This document shows positions 11,367 through 63,404 of a stretch of DNA of 64,000 nt, one piece after another. The number at the start of each line of letters is the position of its first letter. The first letter of the stretch is position 1. Origin of the DNA: Marthasterias glacialis (taxonomy: Eukaryota > Echinodermata > Asteroidea > Forcipulatida > Asteriidae); the NCBI GenBank assembly GCA_911728455.2, contig OU452221.1, positions 4,120,290 through 4,184,289 of the forward strand. The letters are read 5' to 3'. A program made the position numbers and the translations under genes. Under the pieces are notes generated by a model. That model saw only the letters and a list, made by a program, of their open reading frames with translations, made no database searches and was not told the origin of the DNA.

Positions 11367-12491
11367 TTACCTACGAATTAACCACAACAGAAAAGCAGAT
11401 TTCATCGGGATCTTCGAAAGTCTACAGCATAGAATACAGCGACAGACTCGCTTGAAGTCAGGATGCCTCGCCGTGTAAATGAACGGGTTGATGCAACTGC
11501 TGAATGACAGAAGACACCCGAGAAACGGGAGGAATTTCTGCGATTTATTTCCAACGAATGCGAGGCACAGAGAGTACGGCGTGAAACATATCGTGAATGC
11601 CATCACGACCAGAAACAAAGAGCAGTTTACGGCACCGTTTCTTTTGACGGCACGAGACTGTCTAGGTGGTATTCGGTGGTTGTGGCTGTTCGCCCCTATG
11701 GGCGTATGACTAGCTAACCGTGGACGGTTACATGGACTGTGCCCACACCACCTCTCCTGTGGGAGGAAGGGACGAGGTTGATTTGGTATGTGAAGAGCAG
11801 CAGGTTGATAAACTGCAGCCACGGTTGTTTCATTATTAATCCGATTAGTTTTTCTTAAGTGCGTCCTCACCGCGATCATTATCGACGTGTAGCTCATGCA
11901 AATAATAACAAGCTGTACAGGGTAGTAGGCTAGGAACATAATTTGTGTGAACACCTTGGATCCGTCCTCAGTTGGTTTGAAAGAGCACGTGCTGAGGACG
12001 GGATCATACCCGTAATCACCTATGGTAGATATTAGAGGAAGAATGGCTATGGCTGCGGGGATGATCCAGTTCAGACCCAACATGACGGCTAACTTTTGAC
12101 CTTTGCAGTGCTTGTAAACAAAGCGATTCTTCCTCGTGATCAGAGCTCGGTTGAAGGCAATGGAAGCCAGGTTGTTGGTGCTGCATCCCACGCACACAAC
12201 AAGTAAGAATCCCTCGACGCGGCAGAGGCTTGAGGAAACAATCAGCTGGTCTATATTGTCACTCAAAATACCCAAGCTCAAGACTGGCAGACCGAGGCAC
12301 GTGAGGAAATCTGCTGCCGCCAAATTAGCAACGAACGCGTTGGTGCTGTTGCGCGGTTTACGGGAGAAAAGCACAGCCAGGAGCACCGTGAAGTTGCCCA
12401 CCAAGCCCACGACAGACATCAGAATATACGCAGCTGCCAGAAGTTGCTTCTCGTAGTACACCGGGTTGTTTATCCTCGTGGTGTTCGTCAT
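11367..12491 (-). CDS. Class A GPCR, melatonin-receptor/moody-like
   Basis: An intronless 374-codon reading frame with seven hydrophobic segments. Family marks in order: 'GNFTV' in TM1, 'NLAAAD' in TM2, Cys before TM3 ('LCRVEG'), 'AFNRAL' in place of E/DRY, 'LNWIIP' in TM4, 'GYDPVLSTCSF' in ECL2 (like 'YDPRIYSCTF' of melatonin receptors), 'YYP' in TM5, 'FTICFTPY' in TM6 and 'NPFIY' in TM7. The NR motif is typical of melatonin and moody/Tre1 receptors, but the third position is Ala here, not Tyr. I chose the Met at 12491-12489: it starts 'MTNTTR' with a glycosylation sequon, and the 37 upstream codons come from an (AAAT/AAAC)n microsatellite. The end 'CGTAG|GTAAAC' resembles a splice donor, so the C-terminus could continue in another exon. 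The ligand is unknown. Confidence 0.85.
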   Translation of the reverse strand: MTNTTRINNPVYYEKQLLAAAYILMSVVGLVGNFTVLLAVLFSRKPRNSTNAFVANLAAADFLTCLGLPVLSLGILSDNIDQLIVSSSLCRVEGFLLVVCVGCSTNNLASIAFNRALITRKNRFVYKHCKGQKLAVMLGLNWIIPAAIAILPLISTIGDYGYDPVLSTCSFKPTEDGSKVFTQIMFLAYYPVQLVIICMSYTSIMIAVRTHLRKTNRINNETTVAAVYQPAALHIPNQPRPFLPQERWCGHSPCNRPRLASHTPIGANSHNHRIPPRQSRAVKRNGAVNCSLFLVVMAFTICFTPYSLCLAFVGNKSQKFLPFLGCLLSFSSCINPFIYTARHPDFKRVCRCILCCRLSKIPMKSAFLLWLIRR

Positions 12492-12501
12492 CGTCAATAG
12501 T

Positions 12502-12558
12502 AAAATAAACAAACAAATAAATAAATAAATAAATAAACAAACAAACAAATAAACATAT
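12502..12558. repeat. (AAAT/AAAC)n microsatellite
   Basis: Tandem aaac/aaat units directly upstream of the GPCR start codon. Read on the minus strand they encode a spurious hydrophobic 'LFVCLFIYLF' extension. Confidence 0.9.
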
Positions 12559-12949
12559 AAATACACTTCCGTTACTATCTGTATGTTAACAGAACACTGC
12601 ATCGACCTCAGGCATTATAACAAATAATGTTATGTACCACTGTTGGTAGCAAATTAATGCATTTTAACTTTTGTCTGTACAGACACATATCAGACATTTG
12701 CATCTGATGTGAAAATGGCAATTGTGCGGCGCACGAGGCACTTTTATATTACAAACAGCATTTTGACTCACCGGACACAACCCTTGGCCGCGATTCGTGG
12801 TGGTCATATGCCTCACGGTTATATGACTTGCACAATAAACCTCAAACCTAACTCTGACTGGCCGCCGACGATTGCTAATTGTTGACAATGCCTGCATATG
12901 TCACCCAGAAGAAACGGCACCAAAATCAACGTCCTGCACCTGATGCCGA

Positions 12950-13280
12950 AATAGACTCTCCCAATGAAATATGTAAATTGAAAATGAAAGCTTGCGCACT
13001 AACGCCATTGTGGGCAATAATGAGGGAACATTGCGCCTTTTTTTTCACGGGGCTGATGGTAGCGTGGCTAATAGCAACCTCACTACCGGGCAGCGCGCCG
13101 TATCGATATCTCTCTTCTCTAACCCCTGATTGAGCCAACCTCAGTACAAAAAAAAATGACGTGGCAAGATCATTTACCCCTGGGAACGAGGCTGGGCCTA
13201 GACCCCCTCCAGTGAAATATGTAAATTGCATGTCACGCGTGCGCACTAACGCTAGTGGTGGGCAAATGAGGGAACATATT
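12950..13280. repeat. Dispersed 'gaaatatgtaaattg' repeat, two partial copies
   Basis: Both 12964-13030 and 13213-13275 read 'atgaaatatgtaaattg', then 'gcgcactaacgc', then 'gggcaa' and 'tgagggaaca'. A related copy in mixed orientation lies at 40300-40500, with 'ttccctcatttt' and 'caatttacatattcatgg'. Confidence 0.6.
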
Positions 13281-13283
13281 TCC

Positions 13284-13430
13284 CTCATGATAGATAGATA
13301 GATAGATAATTCTTTATTGTCCGCATAACATATACAGATAATTGTTTTCCATTGGCAATTGGAGACATTAAAATATTATTATTATTATAATTATTATAAT
13401 AAACATGTTCATAAAACCGAACAATAAAAT
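13284..13430 (-). mobile_element. 3' tail of a non-LTR retrotransposon
   Basis: On the minus strand the sequence ends 'ggacaataaagaatt' followed by (ATCT)n at 13304-13288. An AATAAA signal followed by a short tetranucleotide tail is typical of L2/CR1-type retrotransposon ends. No reverse-transcriptase ORF is visible above it, so the copy is 5'-truncated. Confidence 0.5.
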
Positions 13431-13977
13431 GTAAAGCACAATACAAAACCACGAAAAAATTGTATATTGCTAAAATTACAGCGAATGATTGGAATAGATT
13501 ACTGACAATACTTACAAGTTACTTTAAAATTATACAAAACATTTGTGGTACAGTTAAAAAATAAGTAATTATTTTAAATTTTATTATTTGAGCATGCAGA
13601 AAAACATACACCATTGGTAATAATAATCTCATTAGAAACAAGGTGGTCTGTTCTTTGCCGCGGGGTATATTGGTTTGTAAAATTCCGTCTGACAAGTGTG
13701 TGAATGGTGCAAAGGAAGTTTAGAATCACGATGACGAAGGATTATGTTCAATCTTGCGGATTAACTTTAATTCATTAATAATGCATGATACACACATAGT
13801 GTGTTATTTCTCATCTATGACATGTTATCATCTCCGGTGTTATACTGACAGATGCGATGACAATTTTCGTGAAACGGTTTTCCCATTACTGACGTTATGA
13901 AATCGTTTTCGCTGTCAAGTCAACGGTAATGTGCGAAAGAAAAAAAAAACCCCAGAAAAAACGAACAAGCCAATTAG

Positions 13978-14065
13978 AACCCAACAAACAACCCAACAAA
14001 CAAACAAACAAGCAAACAAACAAACAAGCAAGCAAGCAAGCAAGCAAACGAGCAAACAAGCAACC
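13978..14065. repeat. (CAAA/CAAG)n microsatellite
   Basis: Runs of caaa and caag units. Both strands give artificial low-complexity ORFs. Confidence 0.9.
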
Positions 14066-14479
14066 CGACAATGGAAGAACACATTAAATTTCATATTTAA
14101 AGGAGATTGCAATGTCAAATTTCTACTTTTATAACTCTTGAATTTATGTTGAAGTTACCGGTTTGACACAAAATGTACAATTTTTTACATGACCGGTGCA
14201 GTACCGTACCTCGCCTGCCAGAAATGCCTGGAGTGAACAATCTTTTTGTAAACAAATTGTATATGGTCTATCAAGAATTGATGAACGAATTCTTGTAATC
14301 GTCTACTAGCGATATGACCATATCATTCTCAGTGGAGAAGACAGTTCATCACGATCATTATTTGAGTACCATTCAGGCTTAATTATATTCATAGAAATCT
14401 TCTGATAAAAAAAGTAAGTTAAAGTTCACGCAACTTTGCTACCTTTCCAAGATTACAACACACATTAGTTATGTATTAG

Positions 14480-14772
14480 GGGCTTGACTTTGAACGTGTG
14501 CGCTGTACTTCTTTTGATAACGATCTCAAAGTTCAGAATCTCAAATTGAACTTAATTCTTTGCCATACTTCGACTTCGGTTGGACCCCGGTCATTTGGGC
14601 TGTAGAGTCCCTCTGAAAACGCTCGTGTGTATGGAAGGAATCTATTTGGACGATTTTTTCCTTAGACGCAGCGTATGGGAGTTGACGCTAGTTTGAATTC
14701 TTTGATGTGACCGTGATCCTAAAGTTTTAGAAGTCGAGTAGGAGTATTGGTTTCATCAAACCTTCACCCAAT
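14480..14772 (+). other. Candidate non-coding first exon of the SUR gene
   Basis: The sequence 'ccaat|gtaagtaat' at 14772/14773 is a strong donor, and no plus-strand coding frame precedes it. The first coding SUR exon starts at an acceptor (21943/21944), so an upstream leader exon must exist. This is the best donor I noticed, but the left border is unknown and the assignment is a guess. Confidence 0.2.
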
Positions 14773-15177
14773 GTAAGTAATATTATGCATTTTGTATTTA
14801 GTGAAGTGTATAATGCTGAGTTTTTAGGAGCGCGTTAATGCCTAAATATTTTACAAATAGTAAGCAACTAACAGATAGAAAGCCTTAATGACAAAATAAG
14901 TGAACGAGTGTGCGTTGGAGCGTTAATTTCAAAGAAACTTCAATGTTAAACATGACCTGATTCAGCTTGGCTGAATTACGGAACAACCTCTTGTCATACA
15001 GCGGACATGAGAGGACATGGGCAATGGCAAACGGCCTCTCGCAGAAAGAGTGAAGATTTGAAAGTCTAATAGTAACTTTAAGCGATACTTAAGTTTTTTT
15101 GTAACGCTCTTGAAATATATCACACTAGTTCAAAACTCTGGATACGATATCATGATAATAAGTTAGGAGGTTAATCA

Positions 15178-15450
15178 TCCTTACGGCAGCTGAGAAGCTG
15201 AATTGCGAAGGCTACACAGGCATTCAAGGGCGCCTTTGGCAGCCAGCCACATCAACCCATAATAATGACCACGGAGCTAAGCCTGAGATCGAAAGTGTTT
15301 GTTTTTTTCCGGAGGAAGGAAAACCAGATGGCCTGGAGAAAACCCTTGTGGCACAGATTAGAACCGACGAGCAACTCTACTCACATGTGGCCCTAGCCGG
15401 GAATCGAACCAGGGACACATGGGTGAGAGGCGAGCGCTTTACGCACACGC
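15178..15450 (-). mobile_element. tRNA-derived SINE, minus orientation
   Basis: Contains 'gggaatcgaaccagggac' (minus strand B-box), 'ggcctggagaaaaccctt' and 'cagctgagaagctg'. The same blocks in opposite order and strand occur at 49030-49325, so this is one SINE family. Confidence 0.7.
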
Positions 15451-15631
15451 CACCAAATATATTGCAGAGTTGTTCTGGTAAACATAAATAACAGACTTTG
15501 TCTTAGCGCATGAAAAGAAAATGCAAGATTGTATAAACCTACATCTCAATAAAGTTTGCATTGATGAAAAACGTATAGTCAACATTAAAAAAGGAATACA
15601 ACAAAGACCCAAAACAGTTTCCCACTCAATT

Positions 15632-15830
15632 CCATGGTTTGCTTACTGTCAGTGAAAAACAGCGCTTACGAAAGCGTATTTCACAGGTTAGCACGTATTT
15701 GCCTGTGCGCCTGCGTACTCCATGTTACCAAGAATTCTTCGCTAACGCAGAAAAATCGGCGCTTACCATGACAGCGGAGAATCGTGACCGTAAGCGCAGA
15801 ATTCCGTTCTGCGTTAAGCAGAACCATGGA
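15632..15830. mobile_element. Inverted-repeat MITE
   Basis: Ends 'ccatggtttgcttac' and 'taagcagaaccatgg' are inverted, with inner inverted blocks 'cagcgcttacgaaagcg' and 'cgtaagcgcagaattc'. The short ORFs inside are not genes. Confidence 0.65.
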
Positions 15831-16944
15831 AATGGGCCCTGATACTTGATAAGTCATAGGCCAGTAAAGCATTCACAATTAATCGGGGCAATGAGCCATC
15901 CTCCCACGCTACCTCGAGGTACTCTACATTTCTCCTCTTGCCCTCATGTAATTTGATTGCGCTAGCAATTACAAAATCTTGTGTGCGTAACCTTTAAACT
16001 AATTAAGACATTGCATAAGTGTATGGTTCATTACATCAACTAACATCATTTTAATGTTTTTTTTGGGGGGTAACAGCGTTTTCACTGAAGGGTTTCCCCA
16101 AGGATAAACAATAGATAAACACATAAATATATCAGTAAAAAATAAATATAATAAACAGCATATGTGGGTCTGCTACTTGCACTTCTGGCAAATGGTTTCC
16201 CTTGGTAACGTATAAAGACCACAAACAAAACTACCTTTTTTCCCCAGCCTGCCCCCCTTTTTACGCGACAGTGGCCGAACGTGTACGTCGATAGATGAAT
16301 CAGGTTTTAGCAGGTAAAGTCTTTGTACTGGTAAAATTAACAAATCAAGTTATACCATAAAGGCAGTAACTCTTTGCAAAAGTTGTTTAATATCAGATTA
16401 TTTACCACTTCACATAAAAAACAGACAGTCCAAGATTAATGTATTTCTGCATGTTAATCAGTATTGGTGGTTGTTGACTTGATGAAGCTGGGTCACGCTA
16501 TCTCTATACAGGTTGGTACTTTGATGCAGATACGGTCTTCTCAAACAGGCAACCTGGACTTTGGTTCATAGATACCAGTTATCTGTTGGTAAGGGACAAG
16601 ACCAGAACAGAAACAATTATATACAATAATTATATTTGGAGTAAAGTTGGTTGTTTTCCCCCGTGCAAAGGTGGAATTGGGCAAACATTGCCAAGCATCC
16701 ATTCAAAACCCAAAATGCAGTTAGCTTGACCTCTCTATATCCCTAAATCGTGCTTGGCGTACCGATTTGAAAACCAGCGATTTGTCTGTGTGTCAAAGGT
16801 AAAATGTGAACGAGATTACCCGCTTCCAAATTGCATTCCCGCTTCCAAAATTGTCTTGTCCAATGGTTTATCTTTGTAGTCACTATGCTTGCAAATACAG
16901 CATATTACATAGCCATGTTCTTTTTTTTACGGAAATAACAGCTT

Positions 16945-17056
16945 AACAACAACAAGAACAACAACAACAAGAACAACAACAACAACAAGAACAACAACAA
17001 AACAACAACAACAACGACAACAAGAAAACAAGAACAAGAACAAGAACAAGAACAAC
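16945..17056. repeat. (CAA/GAA)n array
   Basis: Tandem aacaac and aacaag units immediately before the first CRE/ETS repeat unit. This is the same composition as the large array at 20526. Confidence 0.9.
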
Positions 17057-17059
17057 TAG

Positions 17060-18300
17060 AGATTTAGAGTTTGTGGACAAACTCACGGTGTTCGGCTTAA
17101 TTACGTAATTGAAAATTTTAAGGTCAATATTGTGTGCACGTTTCTTGTCTATTTGTGCTATGCTGACGGGCGAAATATTTAGTTGTACTTTTTTATCTTT
17201 ATTCATGAAGGTTTGTCATATGAAACTTCAACTTCCGGTTTGACAGGAACTAAAGGTCAAATGGGGTCACACCTTGTGCATGGTATCTAGAATTGTCAGA
17301 GAGCTTTAAATTGATGTAACGATTATTAATGTACCACGTTTCATTAATAAGGTACATATTTTTGTAGTACAAACTTATACTTCCGGTTTCGACCGGAAGT
17401 GAAGGTCAAATGAGGTCACACTTTGTAAATATTTGTAGAATCGTCGAGGGGCTTTAAAATTAAGTTATACAATTAATATACAAATTTACGTAATTCAGAA
17501 TCGATTTTTCATAACAAAACTACTACTTCCGGTTTCGAAGGTCAAATGGGGTCACACCCTGTGTAAGATTTGTTTAGTACTTTAAGACCTTTCATATGGT
17601 GTAAAGATCATGTATGTAGCATGTATTATTCTTAAGATATGATCATTTTAGTATAAAACTTCAATTTAATGTAATGACGTCATCGATGACGTCATCATTC
17701 CCAAAATTTTGCTTTGTCATATACACACTGTGGTCTAAGTATGTAGTAAGTATCAAGTCCGTACATGCTTTAGTTTTTGAGATAGCAAAATAAATTTTTT
17801 TTCGACCTCGTGTATCAATTTCGTTGTGACGTAGCTATGACATCATATATCACATTTTTAGATTGCTCTTGAGCTAAAGAAAATATTATTCATTGAAAGT
17901 TAGTTGATATTTTTAATCACTTAGGCTTTAGAGCCCCAAATAACATAAATTTTAACTTTAACTTCCGGTTTCTACCGGAAGTAAAGGTCAAATGGGGTCA
18001 CGGTGTGCATACAATTTGTCCAACATTACAAGACCTTTCATATGCATTAAAGATTTTGAATGTAGCATTTGCCGTTCTTGAGTTATTAAATTTGTGAATT
18101 ATTTAACGTTTATTTAACGTCATGACGTCATCAATGACGTCATCATTCCAAAAAAGTTTCTGTATCATCCACTCACTAATATGTTTGTACATGGTAAGTT
18201 TCAAGTTCATACAAGCTTAACTTTTTGAGAAAATTTGTGGACAAGTTTCGACGACTAAGAAAGCCCAGAAAAAAAAAACAAAAAAAAAACAGAACAACTA
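17060..18300. repeat. CRE/ETS repeat, unit 1 (about 1.24 kb)
   Basis: Begins 'gagatttagagtttgtgg' and ends 'aagcccagaaaaaaaaaac'. It contains internal modules: 'acttccggttt' and 'accggaagt' (facing ETS-like sites) followed by 'aggtcaaatggggtca' (two half-sites, spacing 4) near 17228, 17381, 17524 and 17969, and paired TGACGTCA palindromes near 17675-17697 and 18122-18146. It also carries a 52-residue minus-strand ORF start shared with unit 2. Possible family: a non-autonomous retroposon with an A-rich tail. Confidence 0.8.
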
Positions 18301-19350
18301 GAGATTTAGAGTTTGTGGACAAACTCACGGTGTTCGGCTTAATTACGTAATTGAAAGTTTTAAGGTTAATATTGTGTGCACGTTTCTTGTCTATTTGTGC
18401 TATGCTGACGGGCGAAATATTTAGTTGTACTTTTTTATCTTTATTCATGAAGGTTTGTCATATGAAACTTCAACTTCCGGTTTAATAGGAACTAAAGGTC
18501 AAATGGGGTCACACCTTGTGCATGGTATCTAGAATTGTCAGAGAGCTTTAAATTGATGTAACGATTATTAATGTACCATGTTTCATTAATAAGGTACATA
18601 TTTTTGTTGTACAAACTTATACTTCCGGTTTCGACCGGAAGTGAAGGTCAAATGAGGTCACACTTTGTAAATATTTGTAGAATCGTCGAGGGGCTTTAAA
18701 ATTAAGTTATAAAATTAATACACAAATTTACGTAATTCAGAAACGATTTTTCATAACAAAACTACTTCTTCCGGTTTCGACCGGAAGTGAAGGTCAAATG
18801 GGGTCACATCCTGTGTAAGATTTGTTTAGTTCTTCAAGACCTTTCATATGGTGTAAAGATCATATATGTAGCATGTATTATTCTTAAGATATGATTATTT
18901 TAATAAAAAACTTCAATTTAATGTAATGACGTCATCGATGACGTCATCATTCCAAAAATTTGGCTTAGTCATATATACACTGTGGTCTAGGTGTACAGTA
19001 AGTTTCAAGACCGTACATGCTTTATTTTTTGAGATAGCAAAATAAATTGTTTTTTGACCTCGTGTATCAATTTCGTTGTGACGTAGCTATGACGTCATAT
19101 ATTACATTTCTAGAATGCTCTTGAGCTAAAAAAAATATTATTCATTAAAAGTTTGTCGAGATTTTTAATCACTTAGGCTCTAGAGCCCCAAATAACATGA
19201 TTTGTTACTTTAACTTCCGGTTTCTACCGGAAGTAAAGGTCAAATGAGGTCACGGTGTGCATACAATTTGTCCAACATTACAAGACCTTTCATATGCACC
19301 AAAGATTTTGAATGTAGCATTTGCCGTTCTTGAGTTTTTTGAATTATTTA
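18301..19350. repeat. CRE/ETS repeat, unit 2 (3' truncated)
   Basis: Tandem with unit 1 and highly similar, with the same order of modules. ETS/half-site modules lie near 18472, 18621, 18768 and 19213, and the paired TGACGTCA near 18925-18948. It breaks off near 19350 after 'gccgttcttgag'. Confidence 0.8.
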
Positions 19351-19748
19351 TTACAAGGATGAAGGCTGCAGTATCTTTTTACATTGGAATTTTCATGTAA
19401 ACATCCACGAAGTGAACAAATAACTGATAGTATACAACACTTTTAATTACATTTCAAAATAGTATTCATTTTGCCTTTTATCGAAACATTAAGCCTTGCT
19501 GCCCTCCATTTTGTTCGGCATCTACGTGGTGTCAATAAAATAAAGAAGTGTGCGTCCATACAGGTTTGAGGGCGCTATTTCAAATTAACGGTCTTAGTTT
19601 GGAAAAGCACTGTGTATGCGCCTCGCAGGTTCATTTCTTGGAAGCATGCCAAGTTACTGTGCACGCGTTACTGTTGTTGACACTACTACCGAGCAGCGCT
19701 GTGTATATTATACACAACACGCAGTAAAATCCTAGAGTGCACACGCAC

Positions 19749-19777
19749 GGGGGGGGGGGGGGGGGGGGGGGGGGGGG
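19749..19777 (+). repeat. 29-base G run
   Basis: An uninterrupted run of 29 G on the plus strand. It could form G-quadruplexes or reflect assembly slippage. Confidence 0.95.
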
Positions 19778-20099
19778 TAACTGTACAGACTCTATCGGCG
19801 ATCGCGCTAAAAACGGCACTTTTCACCTTAATATAACTTCGTTATGCAACGGCCAATTTTGTTAAAATTTCACAATTAGGCTTTTATAGTCGTTATCTAT
19901 TACTAAAAAATTCAACATGTAGTTTGCTCAAAAAACAGTTGAAATAAAAATTTTTTCATTTTTAAACTCGTCGTCGTAACAAACTGTAACATTTGATGAC
20001 GTCATCAATGTAATATTTTCAAAGGTCATCAACTACATTTTATTTCGTACACTGAAACCAGGTCCAAATTCTGTTTCATATTGACTCCACAGCTTAAAT

Positions 20100-20455
20100 T
20101 GTGTCTTTTTAAGCATTTTTGCTTCAACTTCCGGTTTGAACCGGAAGACAAGGTCAAATTGGGGTCATCTCTGTGAGACATTTAATTATTTTTTAAAGAC
20201 CTTTCCGATGATGTATAGATTGTAAAAATCCATTGTGTACTTCAGGAGTTATGATTTTTTGAATTATTTAGTGTATATTTAACGTCATGACGTCATCAAT
20301 GACGTCATCATTCCAAAAAATTAGCGGTTTCATCTACTCACTAATATCTTTGTACATGGTAAGTTTCAAGTTCATACAAGCTTAACTTTTTGAGAAAATT
20401 TGTGGACAAGTTTCGACGACTAAGAAAGCCCAGAAAAAAAAAAAAAAACAGAACA
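20100..20455. repeat. CRE/ETS repeat, 3' end of a third copy
   Basis: Contains the last ETS/half-site module near 20127 ('cttccggtttgaaccggaag'), paired TGACGTCA near 20286-20310, and the same A-rich terminus 'aagcccagaaaaaaaa'. It may be the displaced end of unit 2, since 19350-20000 looks unrelated. Confidence 0.7.
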
Positions 20456-20525
20456 ATAACAATAGGTTTTCGGCCGCTAGCCGAACACCTAATAACAATA
20501 GGTTTTCGGCTGCTGGCCGAACACC

Positions 20526-20991
20526 TAATAACAAGAACAAGAACAAGAACAAGAACAAGAACAAGAACAAGAACAAGAACAAGAACAAGAACAAGAACAA
20601 GAACAAGAACAAGAACAAGAACAAGAACAAGAACAAGAACAAGAACAAGAACAAGAACAAGAACAAGAACAAGAACAAGAACAAGAACAAGAACAAGAAC
20701 AAGAACAAAAACAAGAACAACAAGAACAACAACAATAACAACAACAGCAACAACAACAAGAACAACAACAGCAACAAGAACAAGAACAAGAACAAGAACA
20801 AGAACAAGAACAAGAACAACAACAGCAACAACAACAAGAACAACAACAACAGCAACAACAACAAGAACAAGAACAACAACAAGAACAACAACAGGAACAA
20901 CAAGAACAACAACAACAACAAAAACAACAAGAACAACAAGAACAACAACAATAACAACAAGAACAACAGCAACAACAACAACAACAACAGC

Positions 20992-21023
<32 letters not shown>

Positions 21024-21240
21024 GAACAATAACAACAACAACAACAAGAACAACAACAACAACAGCAACACCAACAACAAGAACAACAACAACAACAGCA
21101 ACAACAACAGCAACAAGAACAACAACAAGAACAACAACAAGAACAACAACAGGAACAACAAGAACAAGAACAACAACAAAAACAACAAGAACAACAAGAA
21201 CAACAACAATAACAACAACAAGAACAACAACAACAGCAGC

Positions 21241-21271
<31 letters not shown>

Positions 21272-21425
21272 GCAACAACAACAACAACAACAACAAGAAC
21301 AATAACAACAACAACAGCAACAACAACAACAGCAACAACAAAAACAACAAAAACAACAAAAACAACAAGAACAACAACAACAACAAAAACAACAAGAACA
21401 ACAAGAACAATAGCAACAGCAACAA
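20526..21425. repeat. AACAAG / CAA array of about 900 bp
   Basis: Starts with about 30 near-pure aacaag units (20527-20710), then alternates blocks of aac, aacaag and aacaacag to about 21425, fading into degenerate CAA-rich sequence by 21600. Longer blocks recur inside, for example around 20850 and 21120, indicating segmental duplication within the array. ORFs on both strands (poly-Leu, poly-Cys, poly-Thr/Arg) are artefacts of composition. Confidence 0.95.
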
Positions 21426-21954
21426 CAAGAACAAGTACAATGACAATAAACTACAACAACTACAACTACAATAACAACAGCAACATCAATATCATCATCG
21501 ATAAAAATAGCTATATACAAACAGGAAGAAGAACAACAACAAACTCAACAACAAACGTATTATAGGACCAACAACACAAAATACACCAACAAAACAAAAA
21601 TAACAACCAAAGGACAAAAAATGAAACATCCTAGCTTTGGCAGTTGAGGTTTGTGTTGTAAAACTTAGTGGATTGATTTTCTCGAGTACATTACGTAAGG
21701 AATGCACAGTGAAAATTGTCTTTATTTAGCTTTATAGAAGTAGTGATAGTGATAAACAGTTTCAAACTTAAACAAAAAACTTGAATCTTGAAACTTTAAT
21801 CTGAATTAAACCGACAGTATTTGTGGTTTATGTATCATAGGTTGCAGGCAATGAAGTGTGATTCTGTGCAGTTGGACTCCTCTATGATAATTTTGTCAAG
21901 CTTTGAGTCCCCTTTAGATCGTTTACTCTTTTTTTTAATACAGCCAATTTCAAC

Positions 21955-62824
<40,870 letters not shown>

Positions 62825-62950
62825 GTAAGTAATATTTAGTTGATAAAGATATGAAGATTGAAACTTCAGACTGTTTTACCATTTGTTCCTTTCACAACCA
62901 TCACAACTGTTGATGCTACTGCAAACTGCAAACCTCTTTTCCATTGGTAC

Positions 62951-63391
62951 ACAGCGGCGTAGCCAAGGTACTTTCTTTGGGGGGGGGTGTGGAAGCCTAA
63001 ATTTGCCGGCTGACTTCATCAAATGAAAGTAAAAGCCCTCAGATACAGATTACTCGACGACTCATATTGCCGAAAGTAGACGTTTAATTTTGAAATTCAA
63101 ACTTTGAATTCTTTGGACCTGGGACAAATCCCCTACTGTTGGAGCTTGTGGGGGTTCGGGGGCGTAGATTTACATACATTGCCAAGAATATTCAGTTTGG
63201 TTATTCAAAGTTTGACGTCTCACACTACAAGGATTAAACTAAAATTTTCAGTCAGCAAATCCAGTCGGCAAATCTCTAGGCTTGCCGAATGGATTTGTGT
63301 TTAGCCCGAGCCCTTACTCGGAATGTCAACTTAGGAAAAATATTGTGGGGATGTGACACCCCCCCTACACACCCCAGTCGCTACGCTGCTG
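62951..63391. mobile_element. 'GGCGTAGCC' hAT-like MITE
   Basis: Ends 'acagcggcgtagccaagg' and 'cagtcgctacgctgctg' are inverted. 'ttggtac' directly flanks both sides (62944-62950 and 63392-63398), a 7-bp target duplication close to the 8 bp of hAT elements. No transposase ORF. Confidence 0.75.
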
Positions 63392-63404
63392 TTGGTACTT
63401 TGCG

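Larger units (their letters stand above)
12603..21943. other. Long stretch without recognisable coding sequence
   Basis: Lies between the GPCR and the first coding exon of the SUR gene. Part of it is probably the first intron of the SUR gene, because the coding exon begins at a splice acceptor. It holds the repeats listed separately: two SINE-type copies, a retrotransposon tail, a MITE, three CRE/ETS repeat copies, G and CAA arrays. I see no ORF with splice context or family motifs. Confidence 0.5.

Noticed and set aside
12492..12602. Upstream in-frame start of the GPCR, giving 411 residues
   Set aside because: The extra 37 codons include a microsatellite-derived hydrophobic stretch. The downstream 'MTNTTR' start gives a normal GPCR N-terminus.
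20382..21565. Long ORFs (331-391 residues) on both strands, poly-Leu, poly-Cys and Thr/Arg-rich
   Set aside because: They arise from the AACAAG/CAA array, which has no T and therefore no stop codons in several frames. No family motif or splice context.
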